Shown piece by piece: positions 1 through 9,129 of a stretch of DNA of 64,000 bases (within the stretch, counting starts at the first letter, position 1; every line of letters starts with the position of its first letter). Below the pieces are notes generated by a model, which was given only the letters and a program-made list of their open reading frames with translations, was not told the DNA's origin and did no database searches. Origin of the DNA: JAPOUP01 sp965201085. Lineage in GTDB: Bacteria; Pseudomonadota; Alphaproteobacteria; Rhodobacterales; Rhodobacteraceae. The DNA lies in the NCBI GenBank assembly GCA_965201085.1, contig CBDAVS010000047.1:186001-250000 (forward strand). The letters run 5' to 3'. Made by a program: the position numbers and the translations under genes.

Positions 1-95
1 CAAGGCAGTCACATGGTTCTTTGGAACGGAAGGCTGGTGGATATCAGGTGTTTCGACCGATAGAAGAGCGACTGGAATGCAGGCCGTCGCACTTT

Positions 96-1128
96 GAGAG
101 TTTGAATCATAAGTCACTGATATGATCAAACCATTGTTTTTCATGGAGTTGACGCCCTCGCCACCCGCCTGGGCGGGAACCGGCGGGCGGCCAGCGTTCG
201 TTCGTGCCTCACTCACGCCCGAACCGGTGGCGCGTGATGCCTCACCCCGGATGCCGGCGGATTCCCGCAGAGGCGCCCGCAGTCCTTCGACAGGCGGCGG
301 CACCGGCCCATCCCGGCGAAGGTCCGCTCCACAACCCACCGGCGGCAGGGAACCGTGAACCCCTTGACATCCTCCGGTTTTCCGACGGTCCCGGTCACGT
401 CCGGCAACCCCATCCCCCCAGGCCGCTCCCGCGGCTTCGGACCCGGGTGGCCACCGTCGGCGAACGGCCTGCACACCGTGTGCACACCGTGTGCACACCG
501 TGGGCACCGTCTCCGGCGGCTCCGCGGTCAGGTCCGGTGCGCCGTCCCGGTCCTGGATGTCGGCGGTGTAAACCGTCATGACGACCGGTGTGCCGCCGGC
601 GTCCACGATCAGGTGCCTTTTCCTCCCCTTCACCTTCCTGCCGGCGTGGTGGCCGCGGGGGCCGCCGCTCTCCGTGGTCCTCACCGACCGGCTGTCGACC
701 GGGGCGGCGGTCGGCTCCGCGGAGCGCCCCGGACACCGCCGCGCGGGGTCCCGGAGACGATGCACGATACGCTCCGGGAGCCCGCTCCGCCGCCATGCGT
801 GAAAATGGTTCCGGTCGGTGGAAAACGGTGGATATCCAGAGGGTGACGCGCGCCACCGGCATCCCGTGGACAGGATATACCGGACCGCGTCGGACACCGA
901 CCGAAGGTCGACCCCGCGCGGCCGTCCCATCCTTCCCCGCTTCGGCGGCATCGGCCCGATGACGGTCCATTCGGCGTCGGTCAGGTCGTTTTGACCGTAG
1001 TCGTCCGGGCGCTTATGGAGCTGTTGGGTGGTCCTGTCCCGGGGCATGGCTCTCTCCGTATCTGGGTGCGTTCACCAACCGGAATGCCACATCCTGCGGG
1101 ACCACTCAACTTATGGAACAAACTCTGA
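96..1128 (-). mobile_element. Decayed IS5-family insertion sequence
   Basis: A degenerate DDE transposase reads on the minus strand, starting near 1048 (MPRDRTTQQLH, then LTDAEWTVIGPMPPKRG) and ending near 150. The order matches IS5-family enzymes: N-terminal DAEW region, GCRWRALP-like segment, KRHLIVDAGG segment near 600-650, and the C-terminal RRWVVERTF motif near 340. The frame changes several times, so no functional enzyme is encoded. Imperfect inverted ends are visible: gagagtttgaatcataagtc from 96, and its relative on the other strand at 1106-1128. A second, solo copy of this end lies at 38141-38172. Family assignment is from motif recognition; the exact ends are inferred from the repeat match. 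Confidence 0.75.
470..502. repeat. Three tandem copies of an 11-bp unit
   Basis: The unit tgcacaccgtg occurs three times in a row inside the decayed IS5-like transposase. Eleven is not a multiple of three, and the readable transposase frame switches across this point (TVYTADIQD frame before it, ADGGHPGPK frame after it in transcription order). Expansion of this repeat is a likely cause of one of the frameshifts. Confidence 0.85.
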
Positions 1129-1289
1129 GTCACCAAGCTTCCGGGGTCGCTACGCTCCACGCTGACGGATGCCAGTTTCCACCGCCTTGCATCCAACTTT
1201 GAGACAGTGGTCTCCGACCTCTTTCGGAAGCGGAACAGACGTCGCCCATCGGATCGGAATGGCGGAGAAACGCGTTCGTGGCGCCGGTG

Positions 1290-2612
1290 TCAGTCAACGG
1301 GCAAACCGCTTGGAACGTGATCGGGGCGCCCCATGGGCCGCTCCATCGCGGTTTCCCCTGTCAAAGCGTTCAGGAAAGCGACAATATCGGCGATCTGCGT
1401 CTCGGTGATAGAGGGAAGGTCGATATCGATAGCCGAAACCTGCCGCTGCATCTCGAGACGGTCCTGGAAGACCACGAAATCAGTCGAGGCGAGCCAGGGC
1501 GCCGATGGAAGAAGCACCATTCCGCTATTCCAGCGAGCATTGCTCTCCAGTGGATCCACGTGATGGCGGACCATGTCATCGAGTTCCGGCATGGCTCCGT
1601 TATGACCGTAAGGGGCCGTCAAAGCCACGTTTCTAAGGAACGGCACCCGGAACCGATAGGCGTCCTCAAGCTTATCGCTTTCCGCCATCCGACCGACATC
1701 GCGAACCGTCGGATCAAATTGTCTTGTCCGGCCCGGCCCATACTGCGGAAGACCGAGCGCATGGAACGTCTGGTCGCTGAGAAGAGGGCCGCTATGGCAT
1801 CCCGAACAGCCCGCATCACCGAAAAACAGGTTCATTCCTCGCAGCTGCTGTCCGTCAAGCACATCCTTGTCGCCCTCAATATATCTATCGAAAGGACTGT
1901 CGTTGTTGCGGAATTCGGTGCCGATGAACGCGGCGATGACATTGGCGATCTCAACGATCGTTATGTCCACCGGGTCTTCAATATGATCGAAGGCGGCGAC
2001 GAACAACCAGCCGTATTCCTCGATTCCACGCACGCGCTTGGCGATTATCGGCCAACCCAGATCTATGCGGTCCTTGATCGCGCCCGCGACTTCGTTTTCG
2101 CCCGCCTGACCGGCCATTTCGGCATCGGACGCCATGGGAAAGAGCGCCTGCGCGGCGAGAAGCGAATTCAGACCCCTAGGTAGGAACTCCTCGGCTGGAG
2201 TGTTGAAACCGTTGCCATAAAGATCGGACTCGCTGATGCGCCCGTCATGGAACATGAACCGAACGTTATGCGCCCCAAGGTTCCAAAGCGCGGGAGCGTT
2301 GCGCGGAATTCGCTTCTGAACCCGGTCCTTTCCGTCCCCCGCCGTACGGTTCGGGCCGACACCCTGACCGCCTTCGCCGATGCCTAACGAAAGTCCATCC
2401 GAACTGCCCAGATCGTGGTGATGGCACGTACCGCAGGAAATGTTTTTATTACCTGAAAGAATCTTGTCATAAAACAGCAGTTGGCCAAGAGCGGCCTGCC
2501 TTTGGTCGAACTGTATGAAATCGTCTTCCGTCAGCGGCTTCGGAAGGTCAATGGCGGCGGCGGGCAGGGCCGTAACCAATGCGAGGATCGAACCGTGAAA
2601 CGTGGCTTGAAT
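1290..2612 (-). CDS. MauG / cytochrome c peroxidase family di-haem protein
   Basis: The product is a periplasmic di-haem c-type cytochrome of the bacterial cytochrome c peroxidase/MauG superfamily. Two haem-binding motifs are present, CGTCH (near 2425-2440) and CSGCH (near 1790-1806), spaced as in the two-domain family. A hydrophobic segment ending LPAAA, just before IDLPKPL, looks like a signal peptide. The partner substrate (peroxide, or a protein to be modified) cannot be told. The start is a problem: no ATG or GTG lies in frame close to the signal peptide. A TTG at 2579 is too far inside it, and the ATT at 2612 used here as the boundary is only a placeholder. The divergent Sel1 gene starts at 2595, so the two 5' ends would overlap. 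The body is about 430 residues, normal for the family. Confidence 0.75.
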   Translation of the reverse strand: MQATFHGSILALVTALPAAAIDLPKPLTEDDFIQFDQRQAALGQLLFYDKILSGNKNISCGTCHHHDLGSSDGLSLGIGEGGQGVGPNRTAGDGKDRVQKRIPRNAPALWNLGAHNVRFMFHDGRISESDLYGNGFNTPAEEFLPRGLNSLLAAQALFPMASDAEMAGQAGENEVAGAIKDRIDLGWPIIAKRVRGIEEYGWLFVAAFDHIEDPVDITIVEIANVIAAFIGTEFRNNDSPFDRYIEGDKDVLDGQQLRGMNLFFGDAGCSGCHSGPLLSDQTFHALGLPQYGPGRTRQFDPTVRDVGRMAESDKLEDAYRFRVPFLRNVALTAPYGHNGAMPELDDMVRHHVDPLESNARWNSGMVLLPSAPWLASTDFVVFQDRLEMQRQVSAIDIDLPSITETQIADIVAFLNALTGETAMERPMGRPDHVPSGLPVD

Positions 2613-3092
2613 ACCTATGTTCGCGCGAGCGCTTTCCTGTTGGGCGTCCTCTTCTTCCTCCCGGCGCTGGCCGAGATAGAAGAGGCGCGAGACCTGATGG
2701 AAGCGGGTAGATTTGAGGAGGCACGCGAAGCGCTTTGGCCAGCCGCGAGATCCGGAAATGCCGAAGCCGAAGAGCTGATCGGCGTGATGTATGCACTTGG
2801 GCTTGGCGTTGAAAAGGACGAGGTTCGCGCCATGGAGTGGTACCTGCGTTCGGCGATGAAAGGGCATCCGGGAGCGCAGTCGGGCGTTGGATGGTATTAC
2901 GAAGTCGGAATCGGACTTCCCGCACCGGATCTGGTTCGCGCCTATATGTGGTACGTGTTGAGTGCGATCGGAGGCGACCCAGACGCGGCGATCAGTCTCG
3001 AGGAAGTAATAAAGAAGATGTCTGCGGAACAGATCGAACATGCTCAGGTGCTAATCGATGATTATCGGGTTTGGCTCTACCCTTTCCGGTAG
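2595..3092 (+). CDS. Secreted Sel1-repeat protein
   Basis: A 165-residue protein is predicted from the GTG at 2595. This start gives a classic signal peptide (VKRGLNTYVRASAFLLG followed by VLFFLPALA), whereas the longer reading from 2481 adds 38 residues with no export signal. Sel1-type tetratricopeptide-like repeats follow: EEAREALWPAARSGNAEAE, then LGLGVEKDEVRAMEWYLRSA, then GIGLPAPDLVRAYMWYVLSA. Such proteins usually act as protein-interaction scaffolds in the periplasm. The gene is divergent from the di-haem peroxidase gene and may share its promoter region. The specific partner is unknown. Confidence 0.75.
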   Translation: MKRGLNTYVRASAFLLGVLFFLPALAEIEEARDLMEAGRFEEAREALWPAARSGNAEAEELIGVMYALGLGVEKDEVRAMEWYLRSAMKGHPGAQSGVGWYYEVGIGLPAPDLVRAYMWYVLSAIGGDPDAAISLEEVIKKMSAEQIEHAQVLIDDYRVWLYPFR

Positions 3093-3130
3093 CCCCAGGA
3101 CTGTCAATCGCAGCGAAGCCATCGACAATG

Positions 3131-3186
3131 CCCAATCGAAGATCTAGCCGCCCGATTGGGCTCCAACGCCGTAAATACCGGCGTTG
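3131..3186 (+). terminator. Two inverted repeats after the Sel1 gene
   Basis: CCCAATCG (3131-3138) pairs with CGATTGGG (3153-3160). CAACGCC (3164-3170) pairs with GGCGTTG (3180-3186) around a 9-base loop and is followed by ttagctta. Either hairpin could end Sel1 transcription, but there is no long T run, so the call is tentative. Confidence 0.4.
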
Positions 3187-3367
3187 TTAGCTTAAATTAG
3201 GGTTTTCGGAAATTCACATTCGGCTTTAGGCCGCATAAGCGGTGAAACCGGAAGGCGATCGGCAAACAGTCCGTAAAATATGGATCGCCAGAGACTCGCG
3301 AAAGTTCGTTAACTGGACGGATGCGGATTGGACCACCCATGCTAATTTCGCTTCGTCCGGATGCGAC

Positions 3368-4230
3368 GAGCTATGCCCGAAAGTTGGTGACGGGGCCTGA
3401 GGGGCGGCATATCATGGCGGTGGAACGAACGCCGTCAATTCCCGATGGGAAAGGGATATGCCACATGACCGGGTCTGCGGTGAAACGGTTCGAACGTCCA
3501 TCGGGGTTTTCACCGGATCCGCTGGCGGAGGTGATCGGGGCCGGAGCGGGGGAGCTGCCCGCCGCCGCCGTCCGGGCCGGACGCGGAGGGGCCGTTCTCC
3601 TCGACGGTGACGGGACCGGGGCGACCTGGAAGGAGGAATGCGGGGCCTGGAGGAGCCGCCGGAGCCCGGCGTCGGCGCGCCCGGCTTCCGGGCGGCGCTT
3701 CGCGATGTCCTTCCGAAGACGCCGGAGCGGCGCCGCCGTGTCCACGGGACCGCCGACGTCACCGGGTCGCCGCCCGGGTCGCTCAGGGAACGGGACAGGT
3801 CCGGTCTTCATGGAATCCGGATGGCCGGGACGAAGGACGGCGCCAACGCGGCCTTCGACCGCTTCGTCGGAAACCACGGCGTGAAATACGGGAAGGCCGT
3901 GGACAGGCCGGTCAGGGACCGGGACGGGCTTCCCGCCTTCCACCATTTCCCGGCGGAGCGCCGCAGGCACATCGGGACCACGGACCCCACCGGGAGCGTG
4001 TTCTCCACCGTTCGCGGCCGGACCCGCAGGACCCGGGCCTGCCTAAGCCGAAAGACCGCCCTTCCGATGGTTCGCCGCCTCATGATGTCCGCGAAGGACA
4101 GCCGGCGCAGGCTCCCGGCGCCGAACCGGCTCCCGGAGGTCATAAGGGGGGGTGTTCAGTGACGGGACAATACAGGAAAGCGCCGCAGCCTGATCGGACC
4201 GGCCCCGTCACCAACTTTCGGGCAAAACTC
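3368..4230 (+). mobile_element. Internally deleted IS256-family element, copy A
   Basis: Terminal inverted repeats start gagctatgcccgaaagttgg at 3368, and the same motif in reverse ends at 4230. The element is flanked by a perfect 8-bp target duplication, GATGCGAC, at 3360-3367 and 4231-4238, which is the size expected for IS256. The N-terminal piece of a mutator-type transposase (DPLAEVIGAGAGELPAAAVRA, near 3519) is joined to the C-terminal third (AAFDRFVGNHGVKYGKAVDR through SRKTALPMV and NRLPEVIRG, near 3850-4150). The catalytic middle is missing and the frame is broken. Copy B at 15717 carries the same unusual substitutions in the C-terminal third. Confidence 0.85.
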
Positions 4231-4238
4231 GATGCGAC

Positions 4239-4824
4239 GGCGACTGTCATGAACTTTGTTCGGATCCACTGTGGTCGACACCTTTAACATTAACCCACTG
4301 TGTTTGTCCCCGACATCGGTTGCCACTTGGACGGGAATCCCTCATGAAGCCAGCATCGCAGGAATGTGGAAAGGACTTTGGCCATCTCGGGATATCATCA
4401 TTGCCTGCGTGATCACGGTCCGACGAAATATCCTACGAGGTTTCACCCGCGGCGATGATCGGAGTGGATGTCTGACCATGCGGATGAGCGTCAGCATCCG
4501 AACGACCCCGTTGACTGCATGTATTAGGATATGTAATTTGAAGCATAGCCGAGAGCGGATCTTTTGTAGAATGGGCCTTGAGCCGCATGGATATCCGGGC
4601 TTCCGACCTACGGCAGCGAAAGGGGCCGGTAATGAGGCACTTTGAGGCGAAGCTGAACGTTATGTCGCTTACGCACCCCAACGCGCTTCATCCTCCCGCA
4701 TTAACAGGTCGAAGCCATCATCCGGTCAGTCGCGGAGACTGGCATGACCAAGGGTCGTTGAAGATTGCCACAGGTGCCGGAATTAAGTGTCGTCAACCAG
4801 CGAACCCGCAACGGACTGTAAACC
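4239..4824. other. Intergenic stretch without recognisable gene
   Basis: This 586-base stretch lies between the IS256-like copy A target duplication and the ankyrin gene. Open frames are present but none has a recognisable domain, a convincing ribosome binding site or normal codon character. It presumably carries the ankyrin gene promoter, but no clear -35/-10 pair was picked out. Confidence 0.6.
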
Positions 4825-6255
4825 GTGAATGATATGCCCCCTCTCCATCAAGCCGCGAAAGCCGGTGATGCCGGAACACTGCGCGAACTGATTGACGCCG
4901 GAGCCGACGTCGACGCGCATGACCGGAACGGCATGACCTCGCTTCATCATGCCGCGCAAGCCGGCAACGATGAAGCGGTGAGCATCCTGCTAGACGCTGG
5001 CGCCGATTTGGAGGCTGGCGTCAAGTGCGAGATGCATTCGGGTTGGACCGCCCTTCATCATGCGGCCGCGACGGGAAGCGATAGAACGGTGGCTACCTTA
5101 CTTGATGCCGGGGCTAATTCTACGGCCTGTGACGAAAGTGGCTGGTCACCGCTTCATCGGGCGGCATTGTTTGGCAACGAAACGACGGCGAAAAAGCTTT
5201 TGGACGCCGGAATCGATATCGAGGCCCGCGACGGAAGCGGCTGGACAGCTCTTCAAAGGGCTGCGCTGCTTGGCAATGATGGGGTCGTGAAAACGCTTCT
5301 GGACGCCGGAGCTGACGTCACCGTTGCCGACGAACAGGGCCGGACCTCCCTTCACTTTGCGGCTTGGATCGGCAGCACCGAGGTGGTGAACGCCCTTCTG
5401 GATGCAGGCACCGATATCAACGCACATGACCGAAACGGAGTGACCCCCCTGCACCTTGCCGCGAGGACCGGCAACGACGGGACGATGTGTGCCCTGATTG
5501 ACGCGGGGGGGGATCTGGAAGCCCGCATCAAGAATGACCAGCATTCAGGCTGGACGCCCCTTCATTATGCCGCCGAGGCAGGTAACAAAAGCACGGTGAA
5601 TGCGCTTCTGGGCGCTGGAGCCGACCTTATGGCACCTGACGCTGGCGGCTGGTCTCCGCTTCACCGTGCGGCATTTCTCGGCAATGACGCGATTGTGAGC
5701 TTATTTCTGGACGCTGGTGCGGATATCGAAGCCTGCGACGACGACGGCTGGACTCCGCTTCACCGTGCGGCGCTGCTTGGCAACGACAAAACGATAAAGG
5801 TACTGCTGACCGCCGGAGCCAACCTTTCGGTCCGGGTTGAGCACGGTCTAACACCACTCCATAATGCTGCGGGGGCAGTCAGCGAATCGACGGTCGAGGC
5901 CCTTCTTGATGCCGGCGCGGATATCAAGGTTCGCGATGGGTTCCGCAGGACTCCCCTTCATCTTGCCGCTTGGATCGGCACCGTCGGGGCGGTGAAAGCC
6001 CTTCTCGATGCCGGCGCGGGCATCGAGGCGCATGATCGTAGTGGATGGACACCCCTTCACTACGCAGCTTCGCTACGCGGTCCTATCATGGTGAACGCCC
6101 TGCTGGATATGGGTGCCAATCCGGAAGCCAGAACCAGAGACGGTGAAATCCCCGTCGACATGGCGGAGGAAAACGAAGTGCTGGCGAACACCGACGCATA
6201 TCGGAGGTTGGATGGAGCGCGGGAACGTCTGAACAAGGCAATGAAACGGCCATGA
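4825..6255 (+). CDS. Ankyrin-repeat protein, 13 repeats
   Basis: The product is 476 residues built almost entirely of 33-residue ankyrin repeats of the form WTPLHYAAxxGNxxTVxALLDAGADxEAxDxxG. Thirteen can be counted from residue 4 to about 440, followed by a short charged tail (ARERLNKAMKRP). No signal peptide or membrane segment is seen, so the protein is cytosolic or exported by a route not visible here. The reading starts at a GTG; an in-frame ATG three codons later is an alternative. Repeats 2 and 7 both carry a 4-residue insertion ending HSG, and repeats 1-5 resemble 6-10 in order, which points to an internal five-repeat duplication. Ankyrin proteins mediate protein binding and are enriched in bacteria associated with eukaryotes. 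The target is unknown. Confidence 0.85.
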   Translation: MNDMPPLHQAAKAGDAGTLRELIDAGADVDAHDRNGMTSLHHAAQAGNDEAVSILLDAGADLEAGVKCEMHSGWTALHHAAATGSDRTVATLLDAGANSTACDESGWSPLHRAALFGNETTAKKLLDAGIDIEARDGSGWTALQRAALLGNDGVVKTLLDAGADVTVADEQGRTSLHFAAWIGSTEVVNALLDAGTDINAHDRNGVTPLHLAARTGNDGTMCALIDAGGDLEARIKNDQHSGWTPLHYAAEAGNKSTVNALLGAGADLMAPDAGGWSPLHRAAFLGNDAIVSLFLDAGADIEACDDDGWTPLHRAALLGNDKTIKVLLTAGANLSVRVEHGLTPLHNAAGAVSESTVEALLDAGADIKVRDGFRRTPLHLAAWIGTVGAVKALLDAGAGIEAHDRSGWTPLHYAASLRGPIMVNALLDMGANPEARTRDGEIPVDMAEENEVLANTDAYRRLDGARERLNKAMKRP

Positions 6256-6954
6256 TCGGCAGCCTCCCACAATTATTTCGCGGCAACTGACATGGTGCCG
6301 CCGAGACCGCCCTCAGTCTGCTCAAGCCCTTTCGGCAATCCGCGGCTATCCAGTTTCGGTCTTGAATTTCAGCGGAACCTCTCTGTCCCATCGAATAGGA
6401 AAAGTCAGGCGGATTTTCTAGGCGGTTATGGTTCCAGCGCCCCGCACCCTACTCGGGAACACACGCGCATGTTGGTAATCGATGATTTCATGACAAACCG
6501 GTTGCGCGACCCGTACGGGTTTGACCCGTCCACGTCGCGGCATGATCGGAATGTTACCGGTCCCGTTGCGAAATGACCAAACAGGACGGATACCAACCCT
6601 TCGTCGGCAGGCCAAGACCATCTATGAACAGTACCGTCAACCTACGCACGGCACGACCTAGGATCGGACGTTGCCATCGCTTCGCTGTTTCCCGTCTCAA
6701 TTCAAGTCATGGAGCGAAGCCTGTCGCTCTCCCATGCCTTACCGTGATGTCCCCGGGTAGTGAGACGCTCCGCATCCCTGGTGTCGATCCATAGCGATAT
6801 TTCACGAGCGGAACGAACCGGGACCGACGGATCCGTAGTCGCCGGTTTCCTGAGGCGGATCTCCGTAGCATCCGATCCGCGGACGCTGGAGGGACCTCCG
6901 GGAATCCGACCTGCCGGACTCGCAATCGCCAGCTTCACTCGCTAAAGGGACACC
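6256..6954. other. Intergenic stretch without recognisable gene
   Basis: About 700 bases lie between the ankyrin gene and the SelD fusion gene. No coding frame with a recognisable domain was found on either strand, and no clear IS end was seen. It may be a decayed gene or the promoter region of the selenium gene. Confidence 0.55.
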
Positions 6955-9129
6955 ATGATGCAGGAGCCAATTCCGCTTGCACGGGAACTTGTCCTGATCG
7001 GTGGCGGGCATACGCACGCGCTGGTCCTCCGACGCTGGGGCATGGACCGTCTTCCCGAAATCCGCCTGACCCTGATAAACCCTGGACCCGAGGCTCCCTA
7101 TACCGGAATGCTGCCCGGCTATGTCGCCGGACACTATGTTCGGGACGATCTCATGATCGATCTGGTAAGGCTGGCACGGTTTGCAGGTGCCCGAATGATA
7201 TTGGGCACCGCCGAGGCGATCGATCTTGCCAATCGCAGGATCCACATTCGGGGCCACCATCCGGTTCATTACGATATCGCTTCCATAAACATCGGCATTG
7301 GCTCCGGATTGCCCGAACTTCCGGGATTTTCCGAACACGCCATCGCCGCCAAACCACTTGAACCCTTCGCCACCGCATGGCTCGAATTCCGGGCCGCCGT
7401 ATCGAAGGGACGCGAAGCGGCGCGGTTCGCCATAATCGGCGGCGGCGTCGGCGGTGCTGAACTGAGCCTCGCCATGGCCGAAGCGATGAAGGCGGATGGC
7501 CGGTTAGCGGAAATAACCGTCATCGAACGGGCCGACGCAATGCCCGGTCTTGGCAGTGGTGCCCGAAAAGCCCTGCTGGCGGACCTGAAGCGACGCGGTA
7601 TTCTCCTTCTGGAAGGTGTCACTGTCAAATCTGTCAACGCGGAGGGCGTAATGCTGTCCGACAATACGGAAATTCCTGCACGGTTTATCGTCAGCGCGGC
7701 GGGAGCCAAACCACAGAACTGGCTTGCGTCATCCAAACTCGAACTGTACCACGGCTTCGTGGCCGTCGATGCTTCTTTGAGGACTTCCGATCCATACGTG
7801 TTCGCCGCCGGTGACTGCGCGCAACTGCCAGACCCTTGCCCCAAGGCCGGTGTGTTCGCCGTACGACAGGCACCCGTGCTGTTTCACAACCTACGTGCCG
7901 CGTTTACCGGAGCGGCGAGGCGCAGATACCGCCCTCAACGCGACTTTCTCAAACTCATATCCCGAGGCGACAAAAGCGCCGTCGCCGACAAATATGGTGG
8001 GCGGCTGAAGGGTCGTTACCTCTGGCAAAGCAAAGACCGAATCGACCGCAGATTCATGGCCAAGTTCAAGTATCTGCCCGAAATGCCCACACAGGACGTC
8101 CGGACAGGATACAGAACGAACATTGAGAGCACCGTAGGTAACAGGCCACTCTGTGGAGGATGCGGTGCCAAGATCGGCGGCGAGGCGCTCGCCGCGGTGC
8201 TGGCCGCTTTGCCCCGAAGCAAGCGCAGCGACATCGAGACCTTGCCTGGCGACGATGCTGCGGTCCTCCGCGTCGGCAATACACGGCAGGCGGTGACAAC
8301 GGACCACCTTCGGGCCTTCACGGACGATCCCTGGATATGTTCACGCATCGCGGCCGTCCACGCGATGGGGGATATCTGGGCGATGGGTGCGAAACCGCAG
8401 GCGGCCTTCGCGACCGTGATTCTGCCGCGAATGACCGAGCCGCTGCAGCGCGTATGGCTTGCGGAAATCATGGCGGCGGCATCGGAAGTCTTCACCGATG
8501 CCGGAGCTGCGATCGCGGGTGGACACAGTTCGCTTGGCAGCGAGCTTACCATCGGCTTCACCGTCACAGGATTGCTGGAGCATCCCGCAATAACGCTCGG
8601 TGGCGCCGAACCGGGCGACGCGCTCATTCTCACCAAACCGATCGGCTCCGGTACGATCCTCGCCGCTGAAATGGCCCTGAAGGCCCGTGGTGAATGGTGG
8701 ATGCGAACGTTGGACGCAATGCAGCGGTCACAGAGCGATGCGGCGGAAATACTGTCCGGTGCCCATGCCATGACGGATATTACGGGTTTCGGTCTCGCCG
8801 GGCATCTGATGAATATATGCACGGCATCGGGAGTCGCCGCGCACCTCGATCTCTCGGCGATACCCATGTTTGAAGGTGCCAGGGAACTGTCCGCAAAGGG
8901 CGTCAGGTCAACGCTTCACCCGGAGAACCGAAAAGTCGCGTCACGCATGCGCCTTCCGGGCACCGAAATCGATGAACTGCTGTTCGACCCGCAGACCGCC
9001 GGAGGTCTGCTCGCCGCCGTGCCATCGGTGATCGAGGAAGACGTTCTCCGCGCGCTCCTGGACGCGGACTACCCCGCCACCGGAATCGGTCGGATCGTCG
9101 AAGGTTCCCCGTTCATCGACGTGGCCTAG
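6955..9129 (+). CDS. selD: NAD(P)H-oxidoreductase / selenide,water dikinase fusion (SelD)
   Basis: SelD makes selenophosphate from selenide and ATP, the selenium donor for selenouridine and selenocysteine. The 724-residue protein has two parts. Residues 1 to about 370 form a pyridine-nucleotide-disulfide oxidoreductase domain of the NDH-2 type, with LVLIGGGHTHALVL and a second nucleotide site FAIIGGGVGGAELS. Residues about 398-724 are the SelD domain, starting LCGGCGAKIGGEAL with the expected catalytic Cys and Lys, then LPGDDAAVL and a metal-binding MTDITGFGLAGH. This fusion is a known SelD architecture, in which the oxidoreductase may supply reduced selenium. The gene converges on mnmH, which uses its product. 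No selA or selB is present in the window, so selenium use here may be limited to tRNA. Confidence 0.93.
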   Translation: MMQEPIPLARELVLIGGGHTHALVLRRWGMDRLPEIRLTLINPGPEAPYTGMLPGYVAGHYVRDDLMIDLVRLARFAGARMILGTAEAIDLANRRIHIRGHHPVHYDIASINIGIGSGLPELPGFSEHAIAAKPLEPFATAWLEFRAAVSKGREAARFAIIGGGVGGAELSLAMAEAMKADGRLAEITVIERADAMPGLGSGARKALLADLKRRGILLLEGVTVKSVNAEGVMLSDNTEIPARFIVSAAGAKPQNWLASSKLELYHGFVAVDASLRTSDPYVFAAGDCAQLPDPCPKAGVFAVRQAPVLFHNLRAAFTGAARRRYRPQRDFLKLISRGDKSAVADKYGGRLKGRYLWQSKDRIDRRFMAKFKYLPEMPTQDVRTGYRTNIESTVGNRPLCGGCGAKIGGEALAAVLAALPRSKRSDIETLPGDDAAVLRVGNTRQAVTTDHLRAFTDDPWICSRIAAVHAMGDIWAMGAKPQAAFATVILPRMTEPLQRVWLAEIMAAASEVFTDAGAAIAGGHSSLGSELTIGFTVTGLLEHPAITLGGAEPGDALILTKPIGSGTILAAEMALKARGEWWMRTLDAMQRSQSDAAEILSGAHAMTDITGFGLAGHLMNICTASGVAAHLDLSAIPMFEGARELSAKGVRSTLHPENRKVASRMRLPGTEIDELLFDPQTAGGLLAAVPSVIEEDVLRALLDADYPATGIGRIVEGSPFIDVA

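Noticed and set aside
470..502. CRISPR array
   Set aside because: The three 11-bp units are directly adjacent with no spacers and lie inside a transposase remnant. No other regularly spaced repeats were seen in the window.
1278..2183. A 301-residue plus-strand protein
   Set aside because: It is antisense to the di-haem peroxidase, whose two CxxCH motifs show the true coding strand.
6573..6794. Small gene or IS remnant between the ankyrin and selD genes
   Set aside because: The frame has no recognisable motif, no matching inverted repeats around it and no clear ribosome-binding site.
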